DNA of 64,000 nt from Streptomyces sp. cg36 (lineage in GTDB: Bacteria > Actinomycetota > Actinomycetes > Streptomycetales > Streptomycetaceae). Both the position numbers and the translations under genes were made by a program. Positions 1 to 8,499 of the stretch are shown here, one piece after another. Position 1 is the first letter of the stretch, and every line of letters begins with the position of its first letter. Where the stretch lies: the NCBI RefSeq assembly GCF_041080675.1, contig NZ_CP163520.1:930001-994000 (forward strand), written 5' to 3'. The notes under the pieces were generated by a model. That model ran no database searches, was not told where the DNA came from, and saw nothing but the letters and a program-made list of their open reading frames with translations.

Positions 1-124
1 ACACGGGCCGGCCCGCGGCGAGCAGCAGGGCGGTGAGCAGGGCGCGGCCCTTGGGCGATCCGGGTGTCCGGTCCACCCCTTCGTCGTCGTCGACGGACAG
101 CGGACCGAGCAGCCCGAACTTCAC
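1..124 (-). CDS. SARP/AfsR-type regulator, N-terminal fragment
   Basis: Only the first 41 codons lie in the window; the gene continues past the left edge. The peptide starts VKFGLLGPLSV and goes on to a GSPKGRALLTALLL stretch, which is how the winged-helix DNA-binding domain of AfsR/SARP regulators usually begins. I place the start at the GTG at 124, preceded by a GGGGGA ribosome site; an in-frame ATG at 172 would add 16 residues that do not look like the family. SARPs normally activate secondary metabolite or differentiation genes, but the target cannot be read from here. Family assignment rests on the short N-terminus only. Confidence 0.65.
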   Translation of the reverse strand, partial: MKFGLLGPLSVDDDEGVDRTPGSPKGRALLTALLLAAGRPV

Positions 125-199
125 GTGTTCCCCCGCGCACTCCGGGCCTGTTCGGGCCCTCGTGGCGTGCATCGTAGCGTGCGGTCTTCACGGGACATG

Positions 200-676
200 T
201 CAGAAATTCTTGGCGCCCGCCGTGATCGCCTCGCGGATGCGGTGATAGGTGCCGCAGCGGCAGATGTTGCGGATCTCGTCGAAGTCCGCCTCCCCGATCT
301 CGTGCCCGGCGGCCCGCGCCTGGCGGACCTTGGCGACGGCCGCCATGATCTGGCCGGGCTGGCAGTAGCCGCACTGGGCCACGTCGTACTCCAGCCACGC
401 CTCCTGCATCGGGTGGAGCTCCTTGCCCACGGTGGCGGGCAGCCCCTCGATGGTGGTGACCTCGTCGGTGGGGCCGATGTCCTTGACCGGCACCGAGCAG
501 GGGTTGAACGCCCTGCCGTTGATGTGGCTGGTGCACGCCTGGCAGACGCCGAGGCCGCACCCGTACTTGGGGCCGGTCACGCCGAGGACGTCACGCAGCA
601 CCCAGAGCAGCCGGACGTCGTCCTCGACGTCCACCGAGACCGGCCTGCCGTTGAGGATGAAGGTGTGCTGAGGCAC
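200..676 (-). CDS. iorA: (2Fe-2S)-binding small subunit of an IorAB-type molybdenum hydroxylase
   Basis: 158-residue iron-sulfur subunit of the xanthine oxidase family, which passes electrons from the molybdenum site. The plant-type ferredoxin cluster ligands are C40, C45, C48 and C60 (C-x4-C-x2-C-x11-C). The second, helical cluster uses C102, C105, C139 and C141, in CGYC and CRC contexts. The start is the GTG at 676, eight bases after the stop of the large subunit, so the two genes form one minus-strand operon with the large subunit first. This order and the absence of a FAD subunit match two-subunit isoquinoline 1-oxidoreductase-like enzymes. The true substrate is unknown; the gene symbol marks family, not proven function. 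Confidence 0.88.
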   Translation of the reverse strand: MPQHTFILNGRPVSVDVEDDVRLLWVLRDVLGVTGPKYGCGLGVCQACTSHINGRAFNPCSVPVKDIGPTDEVTTIEGLPATVGKELHPMQEAWLEYDVAQCGYCQPGQIMAAVAKVRQARAAGHEIGEADFDEIRNICRCGTYHRIREAITAGAKNF

Positions 677-684
677 GGATGCTC

Positions 685-3024
685 CTAGTACGCGCGGCTC
701 AAGCCGTCGGTGGGGGACGCGGGGATCGGGGGCACGGTCGGCAGCGGTTCGAAGCCGAGGGGCTCGTCGTGGTTGATGGGGAAGGTGGTCGGCATGGTGC
801 CGGTGGCGCGGCCGTAGGCGCAGGCCACCGCCGCCATCGCGCCCGCCACCGCCAGCTCGCCCGCCCCGCCCGGCTTGTCGCCGGTCGGCGGCATCACGAT
901 GATCTCCAGCTCGGGCGGGGTGTTCCACTGCCGGGTGTAGAAGTAGTTGTCCCAGCTGCCTTCGAGGAAGTGGCCGTCCTTGAGGTGCAGGCCGGAGCTG
1001 AGCGTGACGGCGATGCCGTCCATGATCCCGCCCATCATCTGGGCCTCCAGACCGCGCGGGTTGACCGCGAGCCCCACGTCGACGGCGCACACCACCCGGG
1101 TGACGCGCGGCCCGGTGTACGCGTCGGGGACGCGCCGCCCGGTCGTCGCGGGCCGGCAGTCGATCTCCGCGAGGACGGCGACGAAGCCGTGGTACTCGGG
1201 GTGCAGCGCGATGCCCTGCGCCGTGCCCGCGGGCATGCTCCGGCCCCACTCGCCGGCCTGGGCCACCTTGTCCAGGACGGCCCGGGCCCGGTCCTCCTTG
1301 AGGAACTCGCGCCGGAAGCGGTAGGCGTCCTTGCCCATCCGCGCCGCGAGCTGGTCGACCACGAGCTCCTGGGCGCAGCGGACGTTGGGCGAGTAGATGT
1401 TGCGCATGCTGCCGGTGTTGAAGCCCTTGTCCACCTCGGCGAGCAGCTGGGTGGTGACGCCGAAGTGGTAGGGGCTCTGCTGGGTGAGCTCGAAGATGGT
1501 CTCGGAGAAGGCCAGGTCGCCCACCGGCAGCTTGGCCGCCATGGAGGTGATGATCTCGCCGAGCCCGTGCCCGAAGTCGGTGGCCACCGAGGTGTGCCGC
1601 TGTTCGTACGAGAGGACCTGGCCCAGCGAGTAGGTGGCCCGGACCCGGGAGGTGGACATCGGGTGGGTGCGGCCCTGGCGGAAGTCGTCGGTGCGGTGCC
1701 ACATCAGCTTGACGGGTCTGCCCATCGCCCGTGAGACCAGGGCGGCTTCGAGCGCCGCGTCGTGGAAGAGCTTGCGCCCGAACGACCCGCCGCCCTCGGT
1801 GACGTGCACGGTCACCGCGGACACCGGCAGACCCAGCTTCAGCGCGATGGTCTCCTGGGCGGTGATCGGGGTCTTCAGGGACGCCCAGATCTCGGCCCGG
1901 TCGCTCCGGACGTCCGCCACCGCGCAGTTGGGCTCCAGGGCGCTGCTGCTGGCGAAGTGGAAGGTGAAGCGCGCGTCCACCGACTTGACCAGCGGGTCGA
2001 GCGCCGGGATCACCAGCGGGAGCTCGGCGGCGCGCAGCTCCTTGAGGACGGTGGCGTCGGACGCGCCGTCCTCGGTGCCGGGCCCCCACGACACCCGCAG
2101 GGCCCGCACCGCGTCGATGCACTGGCCGAAGGTGCGTCCGCGCACGGCCACTCCGGTGGGCACCGTGACGACATGGGTGATGCCGGGCATGGCGAGCACC
2201 GCGTCCCGGTTCTCCACCGACCGTACGGTGCCGTTGATGGTGGGCGCCCTGCACACCATGGTGGGCAGCGCGTCCGGCACGCTCACGTCCATCGCGAACT
2301 GCTTGCGTCCGGTCACCGCGGCCAGCGCGTCGACACGGTTGCGCGGGGTGCCGATGACACCGAACCGCTCGGGGTTCTTCAGGGTGACGGAGAGCCGGAG
2401 CACGGTGCGGCTGGCGGCCCTGGCCGCGAGTTCGCCGTAGGTGGCGGTGCGGCCCTTCGGGGAGGTGATGACGCCCGCCCGGGTGGTGAGGGTGGCTGCG
2501 GGCTCGCCGAACTCGGCGGCGGCGACGGCCAGGAGCCGGGCGCGGGCGGTCGCCGCGGCCACCCGGATCGGGGTGAAGGTGGCGATGGTGGTGTTGGACG
2601 CGCCGGTCATCTGGTTGAACAGCAGCTCGGGCCGTGCGTCGGCCAGCGACACCCGGACCTTCTCCAGCGGCAGGTCGAGCTCCTCCGCGACGAGCATCGC
2701 GGAGGAGGTGGTCACGCCCTGGCCCACCTCGGCGCGCGGCAGGGCGAAGGAGGCCGTGCCGTCCGCGCCGAGCTCGATCGTGATCAGGTGCGAGGTCGGC
2801 AGGGCGGCGTCCGTGAGCATGTCGTTGAGGTCGTAGATCTCGGACGGCCCGGGGAGCGAGGGGACGGCCGCCTCGGCCCGCGCCGGCGCCACGACGGCCT
2901 CGCCGAGTTCGGCGGCGACGGTCAGCGTCGAGGCGGCGAGCACGTACCCCAGGAAGCGCCGTCGCCCCAACTCCGGGGCCGGGGCCGCTTTCTCCCGCTC
3001 CGGACGCCCCTGTGCGGCTGCCAT
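685..3024 (-). CDS. iorB: molybdopterin-binding large subunit, IorB type, Tat-exported
   Basis: 779-residue catalytic subunit of an aldehyde oxidase/xanthine dehydrogenase-family hydroxylase. It starts with a twin-arginine signal (GRRRFLGY, then a hydrophobic Ala/Leu run, about residues 20-50), so the folded holo-enzyme is probably exported through Tat. GGGSFGRK in mid-protein and GGAGE near the C-terminus (E723, the conserved base that activates water at the Mo centre) are both present. It lacks a FAD domain and is followed after 8 bp by the [2Fe-2S] subunit. The divergent LysR gene at 3312 is the likely regulator. Substrate is unknown; N-heterocycles or aldehydes are the family's usual ones. 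Confidence 0.88.
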   Translation of the reverse strand: MAAAQGRPEREKAAPAPELGRRRFLGYVLAASTLTVAAELGEAVVAPARAEAAVPSLPGPSEIYDLNDMLTDAALPTSHLITIELGADGTASFALPRAEVGQGVTTSSAMLVAEELDLPLEKVRVSLADARPELLFNQMTGASNTTIATFTPIRVAAATARARLLAVAAAEFGEPAATLTTRAGVITSPKGRTATYGELAARAASRTVLRLSVTLKNPERFGVIGTPRNRVDALAAVTGRKQFAMDVSVPDALPTMVCRAPTINGTVRSVENRDAVLAMPGITHVVTVPTGVAVRGRTFGQCIDAVRALRVSWGPGTEDGASDATVLKELRAAELPLVIPALDPLVKSVDARFTFHFASSSALEPNCAVADVRSDRAEIWASLKTPITAQETIALKLGLPVSAVTVHVTEGGGSFGRKLFHDAALEAALVSRAMGRPVKLMWHRTDDFRQGRTHPMSTSRVRATYSLGQVLSYEQRHTSVATDFGHGLGEIITSMAAKLPVGDLAFSETIFELTQQSPYHFGVTTQLLAEVDKGFNTGSMRNIYSPNVRCAQELVVDQLAARMGKDAYRFRREFLKEDRARAVLDKVAQAGEWGRSMPAGTAQGIALHPEYHGFVAVLAEIDCRPATTGRRVPDAYTGPRVTRVVCAVDVGLAVNPRGLEAQMMGGIMDGIAVTLSSGLHLKDGHFLEGSWDNYFYTRQWNTPPELEIIVMPPTGDKPGGAGELAVAGAMAAVACAYGRATGTMPTTFPINHDEPLGFEPLPTVPPIPASPTDGLSRAY

Positions 3025-3288
3025 CCACCCGTCCCTTCGTCACCTGCTCCGTCCACGCCGTGTCAGAGGGTCACATATTTCTCGTGAGTAACACCAGAGC
3101 GGGATCGGGACCGATGGGGTCCAGAACGGCACGGACGCCCGCCGGGGCACTCGGGCAGAGGTCGGCACCCGGCGCGGATCGCTGCCGAGGGAGTCCGGAC
3201 CCCCTCGGCGCCCGCCACCGGGTTGCCGCCTCGGGAGCATCGTTTCCTTCGCCGTAACCCCAGTCAATCCTCTGGTTTTCTTTCAAAG

Positions 3289-3311
3289 ATCCAAGCAATA
3301 CCTTGGATTGC
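3289..3311. promoter_or_regulatory. nested inverted repeats at LysR start, likely operator
   Basis: ATCCAAG (3289-3295) and CTTGGAT (3302-3308) form a perfect dyad with a 6-nt spacer. GCAAT (3295-3299) and ATTGC (3307-3311) form a second, offset dyad. Both touch the ATG of the LysR gene at 3312. LysR proteins bind such dyads and repress their own gene, so this is a strong autoregulatory operator candidate; no clear ribosome site is seen in the same place. Confidence 0.6.
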
Positions 3312-4211
3312 ATGACCCTCGACGACCTCCGTGTCTTCGTCGCCGCCTGCGAGTCGGGCAATCTCAGCGCGGTGGCCCGCGATCTCTCCCGTACGCAGTC
3401 GGCGGTGAGCCAGCACGTCAAGCGGCTGGAGGCGGAGCTCGGGCTGCCCCTGCTCGAACGGCAGCCGCGCGGGGTGTCCCCCACCCAGGCCGGCCGCATC
3501 CTGCACCAGGCCGCCTCCCAGGGCATCGGCCATCTGGAGCTCGCCGTGCGGCGGCTGCACGACATGAAGCAGGGCGACGGCGGCACCGTGCGGATCACCA
3601 CGGGCGCCACCACCGTGCGGCACTTCATGTCCGAGGGAGTGGTCCGCTTCCGGCGCGAACACCCCGCCGCCAAGCTGGAGTTCCGCACCGAGAACTCCGG
3701 ACGCGGCTGCTTCGATGCGCTGGCGGCGGGCGAGTCCGACCTCGCCTGGATCACCATCGGTCCACCGGTGCGGGGCATCGAGCAGCGGCCGGTGACCGAG
3801 CTGCCCTGGGTGCTCGCCGTCCACGCCGACGACCCGCTGGCGCGCCGCACCCATGTCGAGCCCGCCGACCTGGCGGCCGTCCGGCACATCCAGCTGCCCG
3901 CCAACTCCATGTCCCGCCACCGGCTCGACGAGCAACTGGCCCGCCACGGAGTGCGGTTGACGTCGACCACCAGCGTCGCGGACTGGGACACCGCCATCCT
4001 GCTGGCCGAGCTGGGCCTCGGCCACGCGGTGGTGCCCGCCCTGCCGGGCTGGACCGGTGGCGGCCGTGCCGCCCTGCGCCTGGTGCCCGTCCCCGCGCTG
4101 TCACCGCTGGCGGCGGGCTGGGCGGTACGCCAGTGGGACGCGCTGGGCCCGCTCACCCGGGAGTTCGCGGCCACCGTCGCCGACAGCCTGGCGGACCGCC
4201 CCCGGCCATGA
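3312..4211 (+). CDS. LysR-family transcriptional regulator
   Basis: About 299 residues: an N-terminal winged helix-turn-helix (residues 1-60, with LSRTQSAVSQHVKRLE as the recognition region) and a C-terminal LysR substrate-binding domain (about 90-290). It is divergent from the IorAB-type operon, the usual LysR-target arrangement, so control of that operon is the natural inference. I chose the ATG at 3312; an in-frame TTG at 3303 would add three residues but lies inside the inverted repeat. The start has no convincing Shine-Dalgarno sequence, so leaderless translation is possible. The inducer is unknown. Confidence 0.88.
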   Translation: MTLDDLRVFVAACESGNLSAVARDLSRTQSAVSQHVKRLEAELGLPLLERQPRGVSPTQAGRILHQAASQGIGHLELAVRRLHDMKQGDGGTVRITTGATTVRHFMSEGVVRFRREHPAAKLEFRTENSGRGCFDALAAGESDLAWITIGPPVRGIEQRPVTELPWVLAVHADDPLARRTHVEPADLAAVRHIQLPANSMSRHRLDEQLARHGVRLTSTTSVADWDTAILLAELGLGHAVVPALPGWTGGGRAALRLVPVPALSPLAAGWAVRQWDALGPLTREFAATVADSLADRPRP

Positions 4212-4340
4212 CACGCGGCACGGCCCGGACGGCACTCCGACGGGCGCCGGCCGACGCACCCCCGCCCCCCACGGTGTGCACCGGCCGGCACTCCCCCGTC
4301 GTGCCCCTTCAGGCTGGCATCCCCCGCGCCGCGGAGGTGA

Positions 4341-4366
4341 CGTGTTTCGGGCTGGTCCGAAACACG
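4341..4366. promoter_or_regulatory. 26-bp perfect palindrome, operator of the ArsR-like gene
   Basis: CGTGTTTCGG (4341-4350), six bases GCTGGT, then CCGAAACACG (4357-4366): ten perfectly paired bases each side. It lies 22 bp before the GTG start at 4389, where an autorepressor of the ArsR type would bind. Confidence 0.65.
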
Positions 4367-4388
4367 CCATCCGGCCATGCTCGGGCGC

Positions 4389-5435
4389 GTGACCCTGCGC
4401 ATCCACTTCACCGCCGACGACCTGGCCCGCACCCGGGTCGCCGAGGGCCCGCGCCCGATGCTCGAACTGGACATCGCGCTGCGGATGTTGCGGGAGCCCG
4501 CGCACCGCGCGCGGTTCGACGCGTGGCGCCGGGAGTCGTCGGCCCGGCTCGCCCCGCGCCACCGGATGGCGCTGGACCTCGTCCCGGTCCGGGGCTGGTC
4601 GCTGGACCTGCTGCTGCCGGTGGAACCCGGCGGCACGCGGGAGCTGTGGGAGAAGGTGCGGGCGACACCGCCCCGCCAGGTGCGCGAGCACGTGGAGCGG
4701 TGGACGGGCCGGGTCACCCGGCTGCCCGGGTGGACGGCGCGGATCGTGGACGACCCGGCCTTCGTCGGCGAGCTCGCCGATGTCTTCGAGGAGACCTACG
4801 AGCAGCTCGTGGGGCCCTACTGGCCGCGCATCGAGCAACTGGCGGGCGCCGACCGGGCGATGCGGATGCGGCACCTCACCGAGGGCGGTGTGGAGCGCCT
4901 GCTCCAGGGGCTGAACCCGCCCCGGGTGCGGTGGAACCCGCCGGTGCTCGAACTGACCATGGCCTCGGGCCACGAGGGCGACGTACACCTCGACGGGCGG
5001 GGACTGCTGCTGATCCCCACGCTCTTCGGCTGCACCCACCCCGTGCTCGGCGACGACGCGGGCGGCTCCCAGCCCTGGATCAGCTTCCCCGTCGTCCCCG
5101 ACCGCACCCCGTGGCTGCCGCTCTCCACGACGACGACCGCGGGCGCCCTCACCGCCGCGCCGCGCTCGCTCTCGGCGCTGCTCGGCCGCACCCGGGCCAC
5201 CGTGCTGTGCGCGATCGCCGACCAGCCGGGCCTGACGACCAGTCAACTCGCTTCCCGTACCGGCATCTCACCCGCGAGCGCGAGCGAGCACGCCACGGTG
5301 CTGCGCTCGGCCGGTCTGGTCGGCAGCGCCCGGGACCGCCAGGCCGTCCTGCACACCCTCACCCCGGCCGGGGCCGGACTGCTCAACGCCTCCGCCTCGG
5401 ACATCGGAGGGGAACCGGCGGGCGTGCGGGGGTGA
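4389..5435 (+). CDS. ArsR-like winged-helix regulator with long N-terminal domain
   Basis: About 348 residues. The last 90 residues form a winged helix (TTSQLASRTGISPASASEHA) typical of ArsR-type regulators. The preceding 240 residues are a poorly characterised domain found fused to such helices in actinomycetes, perhaps ligand-sensing. I take the GTG at 4389 (VTLRIHFTADDL) rather than the ATG at 4377 because the protein pattern begins there; neither has a good ribosome site. The perfect palindrome just upstream suggests self-regulation. It contains no obvious metal-binding cysteine cluster, so a metal sensor role is not supported. No target gene is evident next to it. Confidence 0.75.
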   Translation: MTLRIHFTADDLARTRVAEGPRPMLELDIALRMLREPAHRARFDAWRRESSARLAPRHRMALDLVPVRGWSLDLLLPVEPGGTRELWEKVRATPPRQVREHVERWTGRVTRLPGWTARIVDDPAFVGELADVFEETYEQLVGPYWPRIEQLAGADRAMRMRHLTEGGVERLLQGLNPPRVRWNPPVLELTMASGHEGDVHLDGRGLLLIPTLFGCTHPVLGDDAGGSQPWISFPVVPDRTPWLPLSTTTTAGALTAAPRSLSALLGRTRATVLCAIADQPGLTTSQLASRTGISPASASEHATVLRSAGLVGSARDRQAVLHTLTPAGAGLLNASASDIGGEPAGVRG

Positions 5436-5579
5436 GGGCGCGCGGGACGGCCCGTCACGCCGCCCCGGCGACACCGTGTGTCCCAGGTCACGTCCGCGAT
5501 ATCGGTTATCCCGTCGGCCCCGCCCGCTCTCCCAGGTGCCGGAGACCTCCCGGCAGTACCGGACAGAGAACGGAGCAGC

Positions 5580-6416
5580 ATGCAGCACCACGACGACCAC
5601 CCGCACGCCCGGCCCTCGACCGAGGGGCGGGCCGGGCGCCGGCGGGCGCGGAAGCGGTCCCGCCGCGCCACCGTGACCGCCGCCGCCGCAACCGTGGCGG
5701 TCGCCGCCGTCGCCGGGGCACTGCTCTGGCCGGACTCGCCCGAAAACGCCGAGGCGGTACGGACGCCCGCCGCGCTCCCCGCCGGACACCTCCTCGACCC
5801 GGGCGCCGACTCGTCCGTCACCCCCTCCCCGCCGGCCGCCGCCGCTCCCACGCGCTCGGCCGCGCCCGCCAAGTCCCCCGCCACCAGGCCCGAGCCGCGC
5901 CCCGGCACACCGAAGCCCGCCACCCCCCGTACGGCCCCGGGCACCGGCACCACCTCGGCGGGCGGGCCCACCGACAACCGGCCGCCCAGCAGGAAGCCCG
6001 CCCCGCGGCCGGGCGGCGGACCGGCCACCGGCACCGCGGCCGAGTACGTGCGACAGGTCGTCGCCCTCGCCAACGCCGAACGCGCGAAGGCGGGTTGCTC
6101 GCCCCTCCGGGCCGACACCCGGCTCGACTCCTCCGCCCGGGCGCACGCCGACGACATGGCCGCGCGCGACTACTACGAGCACGACAGCCCGGAGGGGCGC
6201 GACGCCGGCGACCGGATGAGCGCGGCCGGGTACGCCTGGCACAAGTGGGGCGAGAACATCCACCGGGGCCCGAAGACCCCCGAGGCGGCGATGCGCGACT
6301 GGATGAACAGCCCCGGCCACCGCGCCAACATCCTGGACTGCGGGTTCAAGGACATCGGCGTGGGCGTGAACCTCGGCGGCAACGGCCCCTGGTGGGTGCA
6401 GAACTTCGGCAGCTGA
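5580..6416 (+). CDS. membrane-anchored CAP (SCP/PR-1) domain protein
   Basis: 278 residues. A basic start (RRRARKRSRR, about 20-29) is followed by one membrane segment (about 31-49, ending ALLWPDSPE). A Pro/Thr-rich linker (60-150) then leads to a CAP domain (about 155-278) with the family signatures HADDMAARDYYEH, WGENIHRG and SPGHRANILD. The domain should therefore lie outside the cell. CAP proteins have no agreed bacterial function. The ATG at 5580 follows CGGAGCA. It converges on the sigma-CAP fusion gene (24 bp between stops), whose membrane segment, linker and CAP domain look like a paralogue of this protein, so the two are likely linked in function or origin. Confidence 0.85.
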   Translation: MQHHDDHPHARPSTEGRAGRRRARKRSRRATVTAAAATVAVAAVAGALLWPDSPENAEAVRTPAALPAGHLLDPGADSSVTPSPPAAAAPTRSAAPAKSPATRPEPRPGTPKPATPRTAPGTGTTSAGGPTDNRPPSRKPAPRPGGGPATGTAAEYVRQVVALANAERAKAGCSPLRADTRLDSSARAHADDMAARDYYEHDSPEGRDAGDRMSAAGYAWHKWGENIHRGPKTPEAAMRDWMNSPGHRANILDCGFKDIGVGVNLGGNGPWWVQNFGS

Positions 6417-6425
6417 CCCGGCGGG

Positions 6426-6438
6426 GCGCACGGTGCGC
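6426..6438. terminator. small hairpin between convergent CAP genes
   Basis: GCGCAC (6426-6431), one base, GTGCGC (6433-6438) sits in the 24-bp gap between the two convergent stops. It is short and has no T-tract, so it is at most a weak bidirectional terminator. Confidence 0.3.
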
Positions 6439-6440
6439 GT

Positions 6441-7973
6441 TCAGGACATCGGACCGGCGAAGTCCTGGACCCACACCGTGCCGTCGGGCCCGGGCACGGC
6501 GGCCACGCCCGTGTCCCGGTACCCGCAGTCGAGCATGTTCCGCTGGTGGATGGAACCGTCCATCCAGTCCCCGAACACGGAGGCCGCGTCCGCGCCGCCC
6601 CGGTCCAGGTTCTCCGCCCACGCCCCGACGGGGTAGCCGGTCGCCCTGATCCGGGCGTCGGCGTGCTGTCCTTCCGGGTTCGCGTGGTCGTAGTAGTGGC
6701 GGTTCACCATGTCGCGCGCGTGCCGCACGGCCGCCCTGGTGAGCCGGGCGTCGGTACGCAGAGGAGCGCAGCCGGCCGTACGGCGACGGGCGTTGACGAG
6801 TTGGACGAGGCGCTGGTCGGGGGTGAGGACCGTGGGCTTCGGGGTGGGCCTGGGACTCTTGCGGGCGGGCGTGGGCGTGGGGCTCGCCCTGGTGGGTGAG
6901 GGGCTCGGGGGACTCGACGGGGTCGGCGCCGCGAGGGGCGCCGAGGCGCTCGGGGAACTCGGCGGCGCGGCCTGGGGCCGGGAGCCCGGGTCCGGCCACA
7001 GCAGGAGGACCAGGAGCCCGAGGACGGCGGCGAGGGCGCCGGGCACCGCGTACCGGCGGAGCTTCGAGGGGGTGCCCGCGCCCGGCCCGGCGTGCCGCGC
7101 CCCCACCGACGGCGTGGGCGTCGCGGCGGGCGCGGGCATCGGGGCCGCCGCGGGCGGTGTCACGGCGGCCACCGGCGCGAGCCGGTCGGGACGTACCAGC
7201 GAGGCCGCCCCGTACAGCGGCACGATCAGCGCCAGCCCGGCCAGCAGGCCCTCGGCGGGGACGAGCCCGTGGCGGTGGCCTGAGCAGATCCGGCAGTCCC
7301 GGGTGTGCCGGGCGATCCTTTTGCGCCACACCGGCGCGGGTCGCCCGTCCCACTTGGCGACCACCGGGGCGAGTCCCGCGCAGGGCGGCCGGGCGGCGAG
7401 CGCCCGCACCACGGTCCGGCCGGTCTCCAGCTGGGTCTTCATGCGCTGGACGCGTACGGCGGCGTGCGCCGGGGCGAGCCCCATGGCCTCGGCGAGTTCG
7501 GCCCGGGTGAGCTCGCCCGCCGCCTCCTGCCACCACAGCGCCAGCAGCTCGCGGTCGTCCGGGTCCAGCCAGCGGGTCGCCTCGGCCACTTCGCGGCGCT
7601 GCCCGGACAGGCCGAGCCGCAGGATGGTGAGGTCCGCGAAGTCCGGCTCGGGCCCGGCCGCCTCGGCGAGGCCGTCCGGGCCGGGCAGCACGGTGTGCTG
7701 CTGCGTCCGCCAGCGGCGGCGTATCTGGTTCATGGCGATGGCGATCAGCCAGGACCGGAACCGGGACGGCTCGCGCAGCCCGTCGAGCCCCTCCAGCGCG
7801 TGGAACATGGTCTCCTGCACCACGTCGTCCACGTCGGCGTGACCGTCCAGGGCCCGCCCGACGACGTTGTAGACCAGCGGCAGGTAGTCGGCGGCCAGCC
7901 GCTCCCGCGCCCCGGCGTCACCGGTCCGCGCGGCGCCGACCAGATCCGGCATGGACGTGCTGTCCCTGTGCAT
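6441..7973 (-). CDS. ECF sigma factor fused to ZAS-like motif, membrane segments and CAP domain
   Basis: 510 residues in one uninterrupted frame. Sigma region 2 is about 25-95 (DVDDVVQETMFHALEGL, FRSWLIAIAMNQIRRR) and region 4 about 125-185 (AELAEAMGLAPAHAAVRVQRMK). H223-x3-C227-x2-C230 matches the zinc anti-sigma (ZAS) ligand pattern. Hydrophobic segments lie at about 243-260 and 309-326, then a Pro/Ser/Thr linker (340-382) and a CAP domain (385-510; HARDMVNRHYYDH, WAENLDRG, NMLDCGYRD). The protein looks like a sigma factor carrying its own anti-sigma module and a surface sensor. The ATG at 7973 follows GGGAGCAC; an internal ATG at 7952 is an alternative. Topology is unclear because two membrane segments would return the CAP domain to the cytoplasm. 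It converges on a CAP paralogue. Confidence 0.85.
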   Translation of the reverse strand: MHRDSTSMPDLVGAARTGDAGARERLAADYLPLVYNVVGRALDGHADVDDVVQETMFHALEGLDGLREPSRFRSWLIAIAMNQIRRRWRTQQHTVLPGPDGLAEAAGPEPDFADLTILRLGLSGQRREVAEATRWLDPDDRELLALWWQEAAGELTRAELAEAMGLAPAHAAVRVQRMKTQLETGRTVVRALAARPPCAGLAPVVAKWDGRPAPVWRKRIARHTRDCRICSGHRHGLVPAEGLLAGLALIVPLYGAASLVRPDRLAPVAAVTPPAAAPMPAPAATPTPSVGARHAGPGAGTPSKLRRYAVPGALAAVLGLLVLLLWPDPGSRPQAAPPSSPSASAPLAAPTPSSPPSPSPTRASPTPTPARKSPRPTPKPTVLTPDQRLVQLVNARRRTAGCAPLRTDARLTRAAVRHARDMVNRHYYDHANPEGQHADARIRATGYPVGAWAENLDRGGADAASVFGDWMDGSIHQRNMLDCGYRDTGVAAVPGPDGTVWVQDFAGPMS

Positions 7974-8077
7974 GTGCTCCCTCACCCGCTGGCGTCGTGC
8001 GTGCGCTCCCGTCGCTTCGGAGACCCCCGGCGGACGCGGCGGTAACAGGAACTCGGGGCTCATTTTGTCCGACGCCC

Positions 8078-8095
8078 CGGGCGGCCGGCCGCCCG
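8078..8095. repeat. 18-bp perfect GC palindrome in divergent promoter region
   Basis: CGGGCGGCCGGCCGCCCG reads the same on both strands. It lies 105 bp upstream of the sigma-CAP gene and 105 bp upstream of the small gene at 8200. It could be a protein-binding site or simply GC-rich chance sequence. Confidence 0.4.
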
Positions 8096-8199
8096 CGTTG
8101 TGATCGAGGGGGACAAGCGGGACTCTTGGGGTAGATGCGACCGGGCGTGACCGGTGCGCCGGAAGCGACCACCCACCCGGTCCGGAAGGGGTGAGTGAG

Positions 8200-8493
8200 G
8201 TGCGCGTACTGCTGAGGGCCGAGATGGATACGGAGAAGGGCAACGAAGCCATCAGGAGCGGCTCGCTCGACAAGACCATGACGGCCGCCCTGGAGGCGAT
8301 CCGCCCCGAGGCCGCCTACTTCACCGTCCAGAACGGACGCCGCACGGCCTACATCGTCTTCGACCTGGCCGACCAGTCCGACCTGCCGAGGATCGCCGAG
8401 CCCTTCTTCATGGAGATGGGCGCGAAGATAGATTTCACCCCGGTCATGAACCGCGAGGACCTGGGCAAGGGGCTGGCCGCCCTGGGCAACTGA
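8200..8493 (+). CDS. conserved small protein of unknown function
   Basis: 97 residues, alpha/beta by appearance, with the stretch EAAYFTVQNGRRTAYIVFD and a C-terminal PVMNREDLGKGL. Proteins like it are common single genes in streptomycetes, with no assigned role; a ferredoxin-like dimeric barrel fold would suit the length. I chose the GTG at 8200 (VRVLLRAEM) because the AAGGGG ribosome site is then about 9 bases away; the GTG at 8191 abuts that site. It is divergent from the sigma-CAP gene, so it could be one of that sigma factor's targets, but no promoter motif proves it. Confidence 0.75.
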   Translation: MRVLLRAEMDTEKGNEAIRSGSLDKTMTAALEAIRPEAAYFTVQNGRRTAYIVFDLADQSDLPRIAEPFFMEMGAKIDFTPVMNREDLGKGLAALGN

Positions 8494-8499
8494 CCCCGC

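Noticed and set aside
3308..6649. Long plus-strand frame of over 1100 codons across the LysR, ArsR-like and CAP genes
   Set aside because: Arg/Pro/Ala-rich shadow of the real genes in other frames; no domain and no ribosome site.
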